Shown here in pieces: positions 41,732-49,331 of a stretch of 64,000 bases of DNA (the stretch's first letter is position 1; each line of letters opens with the position of its first letter). The stretch lies in the NCBI GenBank assembly GCA_052379645.1, contig JBQSYU010000015.1, one strand, 5' to 3'. The translations under genes were made by a program, and so were the position numbers. The notes under the pieces were generated by a model that saw nothing but the letters and a program-made list of their open reading frames with translations, was not told the DNA's origin and ran no database searches. The stretch comes from Arthrobacter_H sp030452125 (GTDB lineage: Bacteria > Actinomycetota > Actinomycetes > Actinomycetales > Micrococcaceae).

Positions 41732-42784
41732 ATGGCCGCAGCAATGGACCGCGAAAAGGCTCTCGAATCAGCGCTGGCACAGATCGACAAGCAATATGGC
41801 AAGGGTTCGGTGATGCGTCTGGGGGACGATACCCGAGCCAGGATCGAAGTCATCCCGACCGGCTCGATCGCCATGGACATCGCCCTGGGCATCGGCGGGC
41901 TGCCGCGTGGCCGTGTCGTGGAGATCTACGGACCGGAATCATCCGGTAAGACCACGTTGGCGCTGCACGCAGTCGCCAACGCCCAGGCCAACGGCGGCAT
42001 TGCCGCCTTCATCGATGCCGAGCACGCACTGGATCCCGAGTACGCCAAGAAGCTCGGCGTCGACACCGACGCCCTGCTGGTGTCCCAGCCGGACACCGGT
42101 GAGCAGGCGCTGGAGATCATGGACATGCTCGTTGGTTCCGGCTCCCTGGACGTCGTGGTCATCGACTCGGTGGCCGCCCTGGTGCCGCGCGCCGAAATCG
42201 AAGGCGAGATGGGCGATAGCCACGTCGGCTTGCAGGCCCGCCTGATGAGCCAGGCGCTACGTAAGATCGCCGGACGGCTGAGCCAGACGAAGACCACTGC
42301 GATCTTCATCAACCAGTTGCGCGAGAAGATCGGCGTCTTCTTCGGCAGCCCCGAAACCACCACCGGTGGCAAGGCGCTGAAGTTCTACGCCTCCGTGCGG
42401 ATCGACGTCCGTCGCATCGAGACGCTCAAGGAGGGAACCAACCCGGTCGGGAACCGGACCCGGGCCAAGATCGTCAAGAACAAGATGGCCCCGCCCTTCA
42501 AACAAGCTGAATTCGACATCCTCTACGGCGTCGGGATCTCCCGTGAGGGTGGCCTGATCGACATGGGCGTCGAAGAAGGCTTCGTGAAGAAGTCGGGGGC
42601 ATGGTTCACCTACGACGGTGACCAGCTCGGCCAGGGCAAGGAAAATGCGCGTAAGTTCCTGCGGGACAACCCGGATCTAGCCGATGAACTGGAGCGTCGC
42701 ATCAAGGAGAAGCTGGGTATCGGCGCCCTGCCGCCGGAGGAGCCGGGCGATGCGCAGCTACGCGCCGTGGGCAAGGACTCCTAG
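41732..42784 (+). CDS. recA: Recombinase RecA
   Basis: 350 residues from the ATG at 41732 (GAGGTG four bases upstream; the ATG at 41729 is too close). RecA performs strand exchange and triggers LexA self-cleavage. Walker A G-P-E-S-S-G-K-T, the A-L-K-F-Y-A-S-V-R-x-D-V-R-R stretch and the N-Q-L-R-E-K-I-G-V-F-F-G-S-P-E-T-T-T-G-G-K-A-L block, loops L1 and L2, are all canonical. SOS-controlled by two overlapping LexA boxes. recX follows. Confidence 0.98.
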   Translation: MAAAMDREKALESALAQIDKQYGKGSVMRLGDDTRARIEVIPTGSIAMDIALGIGGLPRGRVVEIYGPESSGKTTLALHAVANAQANGGIAAFIDAEHALDPEYAKKLGVDTDALLVSQPDTGEQALEIMDMLVGSGSLDVVVIDSVAALVPRAEIEGEMGDSHVGLQARLMSQALRKIAGRLSQTKTTAIFINQLREKIGVFFGSPETTTGGKALKFYASVRIDVRRIETLKEGTNPVGNRTRAKIVKNKMAPPFKQAEFDILYGVGISREGGLIDMGVEEGFVKKSGAWFTYDGDQLGQGKENARKFLRDNPDLADELERRIKEKLGIGALPPEEPGDAQLRAVGKDS

Positions 42785-42825
42785 GCGTTCGAACGCAACG
42801 AAGTACAGGCCGGGAGGGGGCGTCG

Positions 42826-43467
42826 GTGGAGGGAGACAGCGCTGCCATGGAGGCCGGTGACCTGAACCGGGAGACCCTGTTCCCCCGCGAAGACACCGCA
42901 CCGCTGGACGCGGCGGAGGACCACCGGGCCGAGCAGGAGCCTGGTGGTCGAGGCGGTGGGCGCGGACACCGGTCTCCCGGTCCTGACCCGGAGAAGGACC
43001 CCGAGGCGGCGGCACGGGCGATCGTCCTGCGACAGCTCACCGGCTCGCCCAAGAGTCGTCGGCAGTTGGCCGACAAGCTCTCGGAGCGGGGGATCCCGCG
43101 GGACGCGGCCGAGGGCATCCTGGATCGATTCGAGGAACTTCAACTCATCGACGATGCCGCCTTCGCCGAGGCCTGGGTGCGTAGCCGTGCCCGCAGCCGG
43201 GGACTGTCTCGCAGCGCCTTGCGCCGCGAGCTGCGGGAGAAGGGCATTGCCGACGAGCTCTCCGATGAGGCGCTGGAACAGCTCAGCGGGGCCGATGAGT
43301 TGGAGATGGCCCGCGAACTCGTGGAGAAGAAGGTCAGGTCGATGCCGGCGGGACTGGACCACGACAAGGGGGTCCGGCGGCTGGTGGCGATGCTCGGCCG
43401 CAAGGGGTACGGGTCGGGGACCGCCTTTCGTGTCGTCAACGAGATCTGGACCGCCGACCGCGACTGA
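42826..43467 (+). CDS. recX: Regulatory protein RecX
   Basis: 213 residues from a GTG; an ATG seven codons later is possible. RecX caps and inhibits RecA filaments. The first 60 residues are acidic and glycine-rich, without family similarity. The three-helix RecX repeats follow: A-R-A-I-V-L-R-Q-L-T-x-S-P-K-S-R-R-Q-L, the L-I-D-D-A-A-F-A-E-A-W-V-R-S-R motif and the K-G-Y-G-S-G-T-A-F-R-V-V ending. It lies 41 bases after recA and should share its SOS control. Confidence 0.92.
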   Translation: MEGDSAAMEAGDLNRETLFPREDTAPLDAAEDHRAEQEPGGRGGGRGHRSPGPDPEKDPEAAARAIVLRQLTGSPKSRRQLADKLSERGIPRDAAEGILDRFEELQLIDDAAFAEAWVRSRARSRGLSRSALRRELREKGIADELSDEALEQLSGADELEMARELVEKKVRSMPAGLDHDKGVRRLVAMLGRKGYGSGTAFRVVNEIWTADRD

Positions 43468-43516
43468 GCCCTGCCCTGCCAAAACGCCCAGGTTCCTTCA
43501 CCGATGATGCGTTCGG

Positions 43517-43522
43517 TACTCT
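43517..43522 (+). promoter_or_regulatory. -10 element of miaB (leaderless type)
   Basis: TACTCT ends six bases before the GTG start of miaB. The intervening GGGGGA is too close to act as a ribosome site. Confidence 0.5.
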
Positions 43523-43528
43523 GGGGGA

Positions 43529-45052
43529 GTGAGTTCGACCATGCCCAGCCCCGATACAGCCCCGCCCCTCGACGAAGCGCAACGCAGCTACGAGGTGCGC
43601 ACCTACGGCTGCCAGATGAACGTCCACGACTCCGAGAGACTGGCAGGACTGCTGGAGCAAGCCGGCATGGTGCCCAGACGCGATCCGGACACGGAAGCCG
43701 ACGTCGTCGTGTTCAACACCTGCGCCGTCCGGGAGAACGCCGATAACAAGCTCTACGGAAACCTGGGGCGTTTGGCGCACGTCAAGGAGCAGCACCCAGG
43801 CATGCAGATCGCCGTCGGTGGGTGCCTGGCACAGAAGGACCGCGAGAAGATCCAGCGCAGGGCCCCGTGGGTCGACGTCGTCTTCGGAACCCATAACGTC
43901 GGTTCCCTGCCCACGCTGCTCGAACGTGCCCGCCACAACAACGAAGCCCAGCTGGAGATCCTCGAATCCCTCGACGTCTTCCCCTCGACCCTTCCCACCA
44001 AACGCGATTCGGTCTACGCCGGCTGGGTCTCGATCTCGGTGGGCTGCAACAACACCTGTACCTTCTGCATCGTGCCCTCGCTGCGTGGCAAGGAGCGGGA
44101 CCGCCGCCCCGGTGACATCCTGGCCGAAGTCCAGGCCCTGGTCGACGACGGGGCCATCGAGGTCACCCTGCTGGGCCAGAACGTGAACTCCTACGGTGTT
44201 GAATTCGGGGATCGGCTGGCCTTTGGCAAACTGCTCCGGGCCTGCGGACGGATCCCCGGACTCGAACGCGTCAGATTCACCAGCCCACACCCCGCGGCCT
44301 TCACCGACGACGTCATCGAGGCGATGGCCGAAACCGATAATGTGATGCCGCAACTGCATATGCCCCTGCAGTCCGGGTCCGACCGGGTGCTCAAGGACAT
44401 GCGCCGCTCCTATCGTTCCAAGAAGTTCCTGGGGATCCTGGACCGGGTACGTCAGCGCATGCCCGAGGCGGCCATCACCACCGACATCATCGTTGGCTTC
44501 CCCGGGGAAACCGAAGAGGACTTCCAGGCGACCCTGGATGTCGTCGAGCAATCCCGGTTCGCCAGCGCCTTCACCTTCCAATATTCCAAGCGCCCCGGGA
44601 CCCCGGCGGCCGAACTGGCCGATCAGCTGCCCAAGGAAGTCGTCCAGGAACGCTACGAACGGCTGACCGCGCTCCAGGACAGGATCTGCGCCGAAGAGAA
44701 TGCCCGGCAACTCGGCCGTGAAGTCGAAGTCATGGTCACCGCACAGCCGGGACGCAAGGCCGAGCAGACCCACCGGCTGACGGGCCGTGCCCGCGACCAG
44801 CGGCTGGTCCACTTCTCCGTGCCCGACGGCGCCGAAGCCCCCCGTCCGGGTGACCTGGTCAACGTCACGATCACTGAAGCCGCAGCCTTCCACCTGATCG
44901 CCGATCCACCGACCACGGCCCAATACCACCTGCGTCGTTCACGCGCCGGGGACGCCTGGGACCGCTCGCAGGCCGACTCCTGCGGCACCGGCCAGGGGGC
45001 AGCGGGCCAGGGCGTCTCGCTGGGCATGCCCGCCCTGCCCCCGCGCGCTTAG
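43529..45052 (+). CDS. miaB: tRNA-2-methylthio-N6-dimethylallyladenosine synthase MiaB
   Basis: 507 residues. This radical-SAM enzyme adds the methylthio group at A37 after MiaA has prenylated it. The N-terminal domain's three cysteines lie in T-Y-G-C-Q-M-N, N-T-C-A-V-R-E and G-G-C-L-A-Q; the SAM cluster motif is G-C-N-N-T-C-T-F-C-I-V-P. A TRAM domain follows (about 390-460). About 45 extra residues at the C-terminus end in V496-S-L-G-M-P-A-L-P-P, also seen near the N-terminus of MoaA here. miaA begins six bases on. Confidence 0.96.
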   Translation: MSSTMPSPDTAPPLDEAQRSYEVRTYGCQMNVHDSERLAGLLEQAGMVPRRDPDTEADVVVFNTCAVRENADNKLYGNLGRLAHVKEQHPGMQIAVGGCLAQKDREKIQRRAPWVDVVFGTHNVGSLPTLLERARHNNEAQLEILESLDVFPSTLPTKRDSVYAGWVSISVGCNNTCTFCIVPSLRGKERDRRPGDILAEVQALVDDGAIEVTLLGQNVNSYGVEFGDRLAFGKLLRACGRIPGLERVRFTSPHPAAFTDDVIEAMAETDNVMPQLHMPLQSGSDRVLKDMRRSYRSKKFLGILDRVRQRMPEAAITTDIIVGFPGETEEDFQATLDVVEQSRFASAFTFQYSKRPGTPAAELADQLPKEVVQERYERLTALQDRICAEENARQLGREVEVMVTAQPGRKAEQTHRLTGRARDQRLVHFSVPDGAEAPRPGDLVNVTITEAAAFHLIADPPTTAQYHLRRSRAGDAWDRSQADSCGTGQGAAGQGVSLGMPALPPRA

Positions 45053-45058
45053 CCCGGC

Positions 45059-45973
45059 ATGAGGCCACTGATCGCGATCGTCGGGCCAACGGCCACCGGC
45101 AAATCCGACGCCGCCATCGCCCTCGCCCGGCGCCTCGACGGGGAAATCGTCAACGCCGATGCCCTGCAGTTCTACCGCGGCATGGACATCGGCACGGCCA
45201 AACTGGCCCCGGCCGAGCGGGGTGGGGTCCCGCACCACCTGCTGGACATCATGGACATCGACGATGAAGCCAGCGTGGCCACGTTCCAACAGCAGGCCCG
45301 GGAAGCGATCGCCGGCATCCAGGACCGTGGCCGGCTGCCGATCCTGGTCGGCGGCTCCGGACTCTACGTCCGGGCCGTCATCGACGAACTCGAGTTCCCG
45401 CCCACCGATCCGACGATTCGACGGCGGCTGGAAGCCGAAGCGGCCGAGGACGGTGTGGCCGGGATGCGCCGTCGTCTGGCCGTGGCGGACCCGGTGTCAT
45501 CGGCCCGGGATCTGGACGAGCGCCGACTGGTCCGGGCCCTGGAGGTCCACGAGCTGACCGGGCGGCCCTTCAGCTCCTACATGCCGCGCCGCGACTACCG
45601 GCAACCCACCCTCCAACTCGGACTCGACATCGACCGCGAACTGCTGCACGCCAAGGTGGCACACCGGGTGCGCACCATGCATGAAACCGGGCTGCTGGAC
45701 GAAGTGGAGTCGTTGGCGGCCCTCGGTCTGCGCGAGACCAGGACCGCCTCCCGGGCCATCGGCTACGCCCAGTTCCTTCAGGTGCTGGAAGGCACCGCGA
45801 CGATCGAGCAGGCCATCGAATCAACCACCGTGGCCACCCGCCGCTTCGCCCGCCGCCAAATCACCTGGTTCAGAGCCGATCCCCGGGTCCACTGGTTCGA
45901 TGCCGCGGACCCGGATCTGTGGGCAGCGCTGGAAGCATCCGTGCGGGAATTCGAAGTATCCCCGGGCACGTAG
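45059..45973 (+). CDS. miaA: tRNA dimethylallyltransferase MiaA
   Basis: 304 residues. Transfers a dimethylallyl group to A37 of tRNAs reading U-starting codons, giving the substrate of MiaB. G-P-T-A-T-G-K-S P-loop (about 9-16), N-A-D-A-L-Q-F-Y-R-G-M-D-I-G-T-A-K and V-G-G-S-G-L-Y diagnostic blocks, then the R-R-F-A-R-R-Q-x-T-W-F segment. The stop codon TAG forms part of the dapF -10 element. Confidence 0.96.
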   Translation: MRPLIAIVGPTATGKSDAAIALARRLDGEIVNADALQFYRGMDIGTAKLAPAERGGVPHHLLDIMDIDDEASVATFQQQAREAIAGIQDRGRLPILVGGSGLYVRAVIDELEFPPTDPTIRRRLEAEAAEDGVAGMRRRLAVADPVSSARDLDERRLVRALEVHELTGRPFSSYMPRRDYRQPTLQLGLDIDRELLHAKVAHRVRTMHETGLLDEVESLAALGLRETRTASRAIGYAQFLQVLEGTATIEQAIESTTVATRRFARRQITWFRADPRVHWFDAADPDLWAALEASVREFEVSPGT

Positions 45974-45976
45974 GCT
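45971..45976 (+). promoter_or_regulatory. -10 element of dapF (leaderless type)
   Basis: TAGGCT includes the miaA stop codon and ends six bases before the dapF ATG. Confidence 0.5.
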
Positions 45977-45982
45977 GGGACC

Positions 45983-46924
45983 ATGAGCTTTACGGAATCC
46001 GATCACCCCAGCGGAACCCTGTCGGCCCTCTCGGGCCTGGACTTCACCAAGGGCCATGGAACGGGCAATGACTTCATCCTGTTCTCAGACCCGGACAACA
46101 GACAGGACATCCTTCCCGCGCAGGTGGCTTCCCTCTGCGACCGTCATCTCGGCCTCGGAGCCGACGGAGTGATCCGTGCCATCCGTTCAGAGACCCTGGC
46201 CGAGGGGCGGGAGTTGCTGGCCCGGCACCCGGAGGCCGAATGGTTCATGGATTACCGCAACGGCGACGGCTCGGTCTCCGAGATGTGCGGGAATGGGGTG
46301 CGCGTCTTCGTGCATTTCCTGGTCTCCCGTGCTCTGGTTTCCCTGGCCGACGGCGATTCCCTGACGATCGGCACCCGGGCCGGGGTGAAGGTGGTCTCCC
46401 GCTCTGCCGCCGGGTACTCGGTGGACATGGGCCCGTGGGAGTTCCTCTTCCCCGACCAGGCCCATGAACGGGCCCTGGACAGCATCGTGGACGCCTCGTT
46501 GGAGGTCCCGCGCCCGGGCCTGAGCGTGGACATGGGCAACCCGCATACGGTCGTCGCGCTCTCCGAGGCGACCGAGCTGGACCAGCTGGATCTGCACCGG
46601 ATGCCGGTGGTCGACCCCGTCCCCGAGCACGGGACGAATGTGGAGTTCGTGTTGCCGTCGGATCCGCTGGTCAACGACGGTGTCGGAACCATCCGCATGC
46701 GCGTCCATGAACGCGGTGTGGGCGAGACCCTTTCGTGTGGCACCGGCGCCTGCGCCGCCGTCGTGGCGACCCGACACTGGGCCGGTGGGGCCTCGGCACG
46801 CCGCTGGGACGTGCACGTTCCCGGCGGGACCGTCTCCGTACGGTTCGTGACGGCTCCCGAGGGCCGCGAGCATGTGGTCCTGGAGGGACCTGCGGTACTG
46901 GTGGCCGAGGGGACCCTGGTCTAG
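45983..46924 (+). CDS. dapF: Diaminopimelate epimerase DapF
   Basis: 313 residues. It converts LL- to meso-diaminopimelate, precursor of lysine and, in many actinobacteria, of peptidoglycan. Both catalytic cysteines are present: S-E-M-C-G-N-G-V-R and S-C-G-T-G-A-C-A-A. G-H-G-T-G-N-D-F near the N-terminus is typical. An insertion around residues 65-80 lengthens it slightly. Its stop overlaps that of the convergent methyltransferase at a CTAG. Confidence 0.96.
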   Translation: MSFTESDHPSGTLSALSGLDFTKGHGTGNDFILFSDPDNRQDILPAQVASLCDRHLGLGADGVIRAIRSETLAEGRELLARHPEAEWFMDYRNGDGSVSEMCGNGVRVFVHFLVSRALVSLADGDSLTIGTRAGVKVVSRSAAGYSVDMGPWEFLFPDQAHERALDSIVDASLEVPRPGLSVDMGNPHTVVALSEATELDQLDLHRMPVVDPVPEHGTNVEFVLPSDPLVNDGVGTIRMRVHERGVGETLSCGTGACAAVVATRHWAGGASARRWDVHVPGGTVSVRFVTAPEGREHVVLEGPAVLVAEGTLV

Positions 46925-47568
46925 TCCTTCGAGGGAGTCGTGCCCACGCCGGAGGCATCCGTGGTGTTGCGCACCCTCAGGATGCGGAAGGTCTTGGCGC
47001 TGGAGTATCGATCGACGATGAACCCGGTGGGGAGTTCCCGAACCAGCCACTGTTGCAGTGAATCCGAGCCCAGGTTCTTCTGGACGACCAACCAGGCAGT
47101 TCCGCCGACAGCCAGCCGGGGCAACCAGTGGAGCAGGATCCCATGCAGGATTTCCTTGCCCACCCGGATCGGGGGATTGGACCAGATGGTCTGGAACCTC
47201 AGGTCGTCATCGACGGCTTCGGGGGCCGTGGCCACCACGTTGTCCAGGGACAGGGCCTGCGCGTTTTCGCGGGTGAGTTCCAGGCTGCGCTGGTTGACGT
47301 CCACGGCATGGACGGTGGCGGAGGGGGAAGCCAGAGCCATGCTCAAGGCGATCGGACCCCAGCCGCAGCCGATGTCGAGCAGGTGGCCTTCCGCCGCCGG
47401 GGCGGGCACCCCGGACAGCAGGACCGCGGTTCCCTTGTCGATTCCATCCGGGCTGAAGATGCCTCCGGCGGTGTTGACGGCGTGTTCCGTGCCGCCGAGC
47501 ATCACGCGGACGCTCCTGCGGGTGAATGGCGTCGACGGTTGTGCGCTGAAGTAGTGGTCCGAACCCAT
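46921..47568 (-). CDS. RsmC-like class I methyltransferase (16S rRNA guanine-N2 type)
   Basis: 215 residues. H-Y-F-S-A-Q-P-S-T-P at the start and the fold motifs L-L-D-I-G-C-G-W-G-P-I-A and W-S-N-P-P-I-R-V-G identify the MTS/RsmC-type domain; the N-P-P-[IF] motif points to methylation of an exocyclic amino group, usually a guanine in 16S rRNA. It is the short form without the N-terminal RsmC half. The ATG lies seven bases after TAATCT on the minus strand. Confidence 0.86.
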   Translation of the reverse strand: MGSDHYFSAQPSTPFTRRSVRVMLGGTEHAVNTAGGIFSPDGIDKGTAVLLSGVPAPAAEGHLLDIGCGWGPIALSMALASPSATVHAVDVNQRSLELTRENAQALSLDNVVATAPEAVDDDLRFQTIWSNPPIRVGKEILHGILLHWLPRLAVGGTAWLVVQKNLGSDSLQQWLVRELPTGFIVDRYSSAKTFRILRVRNTTDASGVGTTPSKD

Positions 47569-47575
47569 GGGTTGA

Positions 47576-47581
47576 AGATTA
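47576..47581 (-). promoter_or_regulatory. -10 element of the RsmC-like gene (leaderless type)
   Basis: On the minus strand TAATCT ends seven bases before the ATG at 47568. Confidence 0.5.
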
Positions 47582-47756
47582 ACCGTCAGGGTGACGCCAA
47601 AGCGAATCCCGGTCTTCCCGGCCCGACGGTTTCAGTGATAGAGTTATCCCAATCACTCACGGTTCGGGCACTCTCGGGTTTCGGCCTGTGGAGGAAACCA
47701 GCCACCTGTCGGTGACCCGGACTAGAATTGGTGTACGAATCCTTTCAAAGGGGAAC

Positions 47757-49331
47757 ATGACCACTCATAACGAGCCCAACCCGGACGATCGAAACCTCCC
47801 GGAGGACGAGATCCAATCCGTCATCGACCGTATTCTGGCCACGGACGATGCCACCGACCGTGCCACGCCCCAGCGTGCTGACGACAGGCGCGCCCAGGCG
47901 CCGCTGGGCGGCAAAGCCCTGGCCTTGGACGGCAAGGGTGACGGACACTCATCAAGCGATGGCGACCAGCGCGATCTGTCCGAACGCCATGCGCTGCGCC
48001 GCGTCGCCGGATTGTCCACCGAGCTGGAAGACGTCACCGAGGTCGAAAACCGGCAGCTTCGGCTGGAACGGGTGGTACTCGCCGGAATCTGGACCGAAGG
48101 AACGTCCCAGGAAGCGGAAAACTCCCTGCGGGAACTGGCCGCCTTGGCCGAAACAGCGGGATCGGAAGTCCTGGATGGCATGGTCCAGCGCCGCTTGAAA
48201 CCGGATCCAGCCACGTTCCTGGGCTCGGGCAAGGCCCAGGAGCTGCGCGATGTCGTGGCCAGCACCGGGGCCGATACCGTGGTCGTCGATTCCGAACTGG
48301 CTCCATCCCAGCGCAGGGCGTTGGAGGACATCGTCCGGGTGAAGGTCATCGACAGGACCTCGCTGATCCTGGACATCTTCGCCCAACATGCGCAGAGCCG
48401 TGAGGGCAAGGCCCAGGTCGAACTGGCCCAGCTTGAATACCTTCTTCCCCGCCTCCGTGGCTGGGGCGAATCCATGTCACGCCAAGCCGGTGGCCGGGTC
48501 GGGACCGCGGGCGGTGGCATCGGATCACGCGGCCCCGGCGAGACCAAGATCGAATTGGACCGTCGACGGATCCGTGACCGCATGGCCAAACTCCGTCGCG
48601 AGATCAAGGGCATGAAACCGGCACGTGATGCCAAACGCTCGAACCGGAAACGCAATGCCGTTCCGGCGGTGGCCATTGCCGGGTACACGAACGCGGGAAA
48701 GTCCTCGCTGCTGAACCGCTTGACCGACGCCGGGGCGCTGGTGGAGAACGCACTGTTCGCCACGCTGGATCCCACGGTCCGGCGCACGGAAACCGAAGAT
48801 GGCTTAGGGTACACCATTGCCGATACCGTGGGATTCGTCAGGTCGTTGCCCACCCAACTGGTGGAGGCCTTCCGCTCGACCCTCGAGGAAATCGCCGACG
48901 CCGATCTGATCCTGCACGTGGTCGATGCCTCCCACCCCGACCCCGAAGGCCAGATCCATGCGGTCCGGGAGGTCCTCACCGAGGTCGACGCGCAGGACAT
49001 TGCAGAGATCATCGTGTTGAACAAGGCCGATATCGCCGATCCGTTCGTCGTCGAACGCATTCGTCAACGCGAACCGAACCATGTGGTGGTCTCTGCCCGG
49101 ACCGGCGGGGGGATCCCCGGACTGCTTGCGGCGATCAGCGAAGCCATCCCCCGTCCGGATGTGGCCATGGAATTGCTGATTCCCTATGACCGTGGTGATC
49201 TGGTCCACCGGCTGCACGGCTCCGACGCGGAGATCCTGGAGACCGAGCACCTGGATGAAGGGACCCGTCTGTCCGTGAAGGTACGCGGTGCACTCGCCGC
49301 GGAATTGGAGCAGTTCGTCGTACATGGCTGA
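47757..49331 (+). CDS. hflX: Ribosome-associated GTPase HflX
   Basis: 524 residues from the ATG at 47757 (AAAGGGG upstream); earlier in-frame starts lack similarity. HflX splits stalled or hibernating ribosomes. About 95 N-terminal residues are actinobacteria-like and charged. The HflX domain has G-S-G-K-A-Q-E-L and the G-R-G-W-G-E-S-like segment with G-G-x-G-S-R-G-P-G-E-T-K-I-E-L-D. The G domain shows G-Y-T-N-A-G-K-S (309-316), D-T-V-G-F-V and N-K-A-D. dinG overlaps the end by eight bases. Confidence 0.95.
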   Translation: MTTHNEPNPDDRNLPEDEIQSVIDRILATDDATDRATPQRADDRRAQAPLGGKALALDGKGDGHSSSDGDQRDLSERHALRRVAGLSTELEDVTEVENRQLRLERVVLAGIWTEGTSQEAENSLRELAALAETAGSEVLDGMVQRRLKPDPATFLGSGKAQELRDVVASTGADTVVVDSELAPSQRRALEDIVRVKVIDRTSLILDIFAQHAQSREGKAQVELAQLEYLLPRLRGWGESMSRQAGGRVGTAGGGIGSRGPGETKIELDRRRIRDRMAKLRREIKGMKPARDAKRSNRKRNAVPAVAIAGYTNAGKSSLLNRLTDAGALVENALFATLDPTVRRTETEDGLGYTIADTVGFVRSLPTQLVEAFRSTLEEIADADLILHVVDASHPDPEGQIHAVREVLTEVDAQDIAEIIVLNKADIADPFVVERIRQREPNHVVVSARTGGGIPGLLAAISEAIPRPDVAMELLIPYDRGDLVHRLHGSDAEILETEHLDEGTRLSVKVRGALAAELEQFVVHG

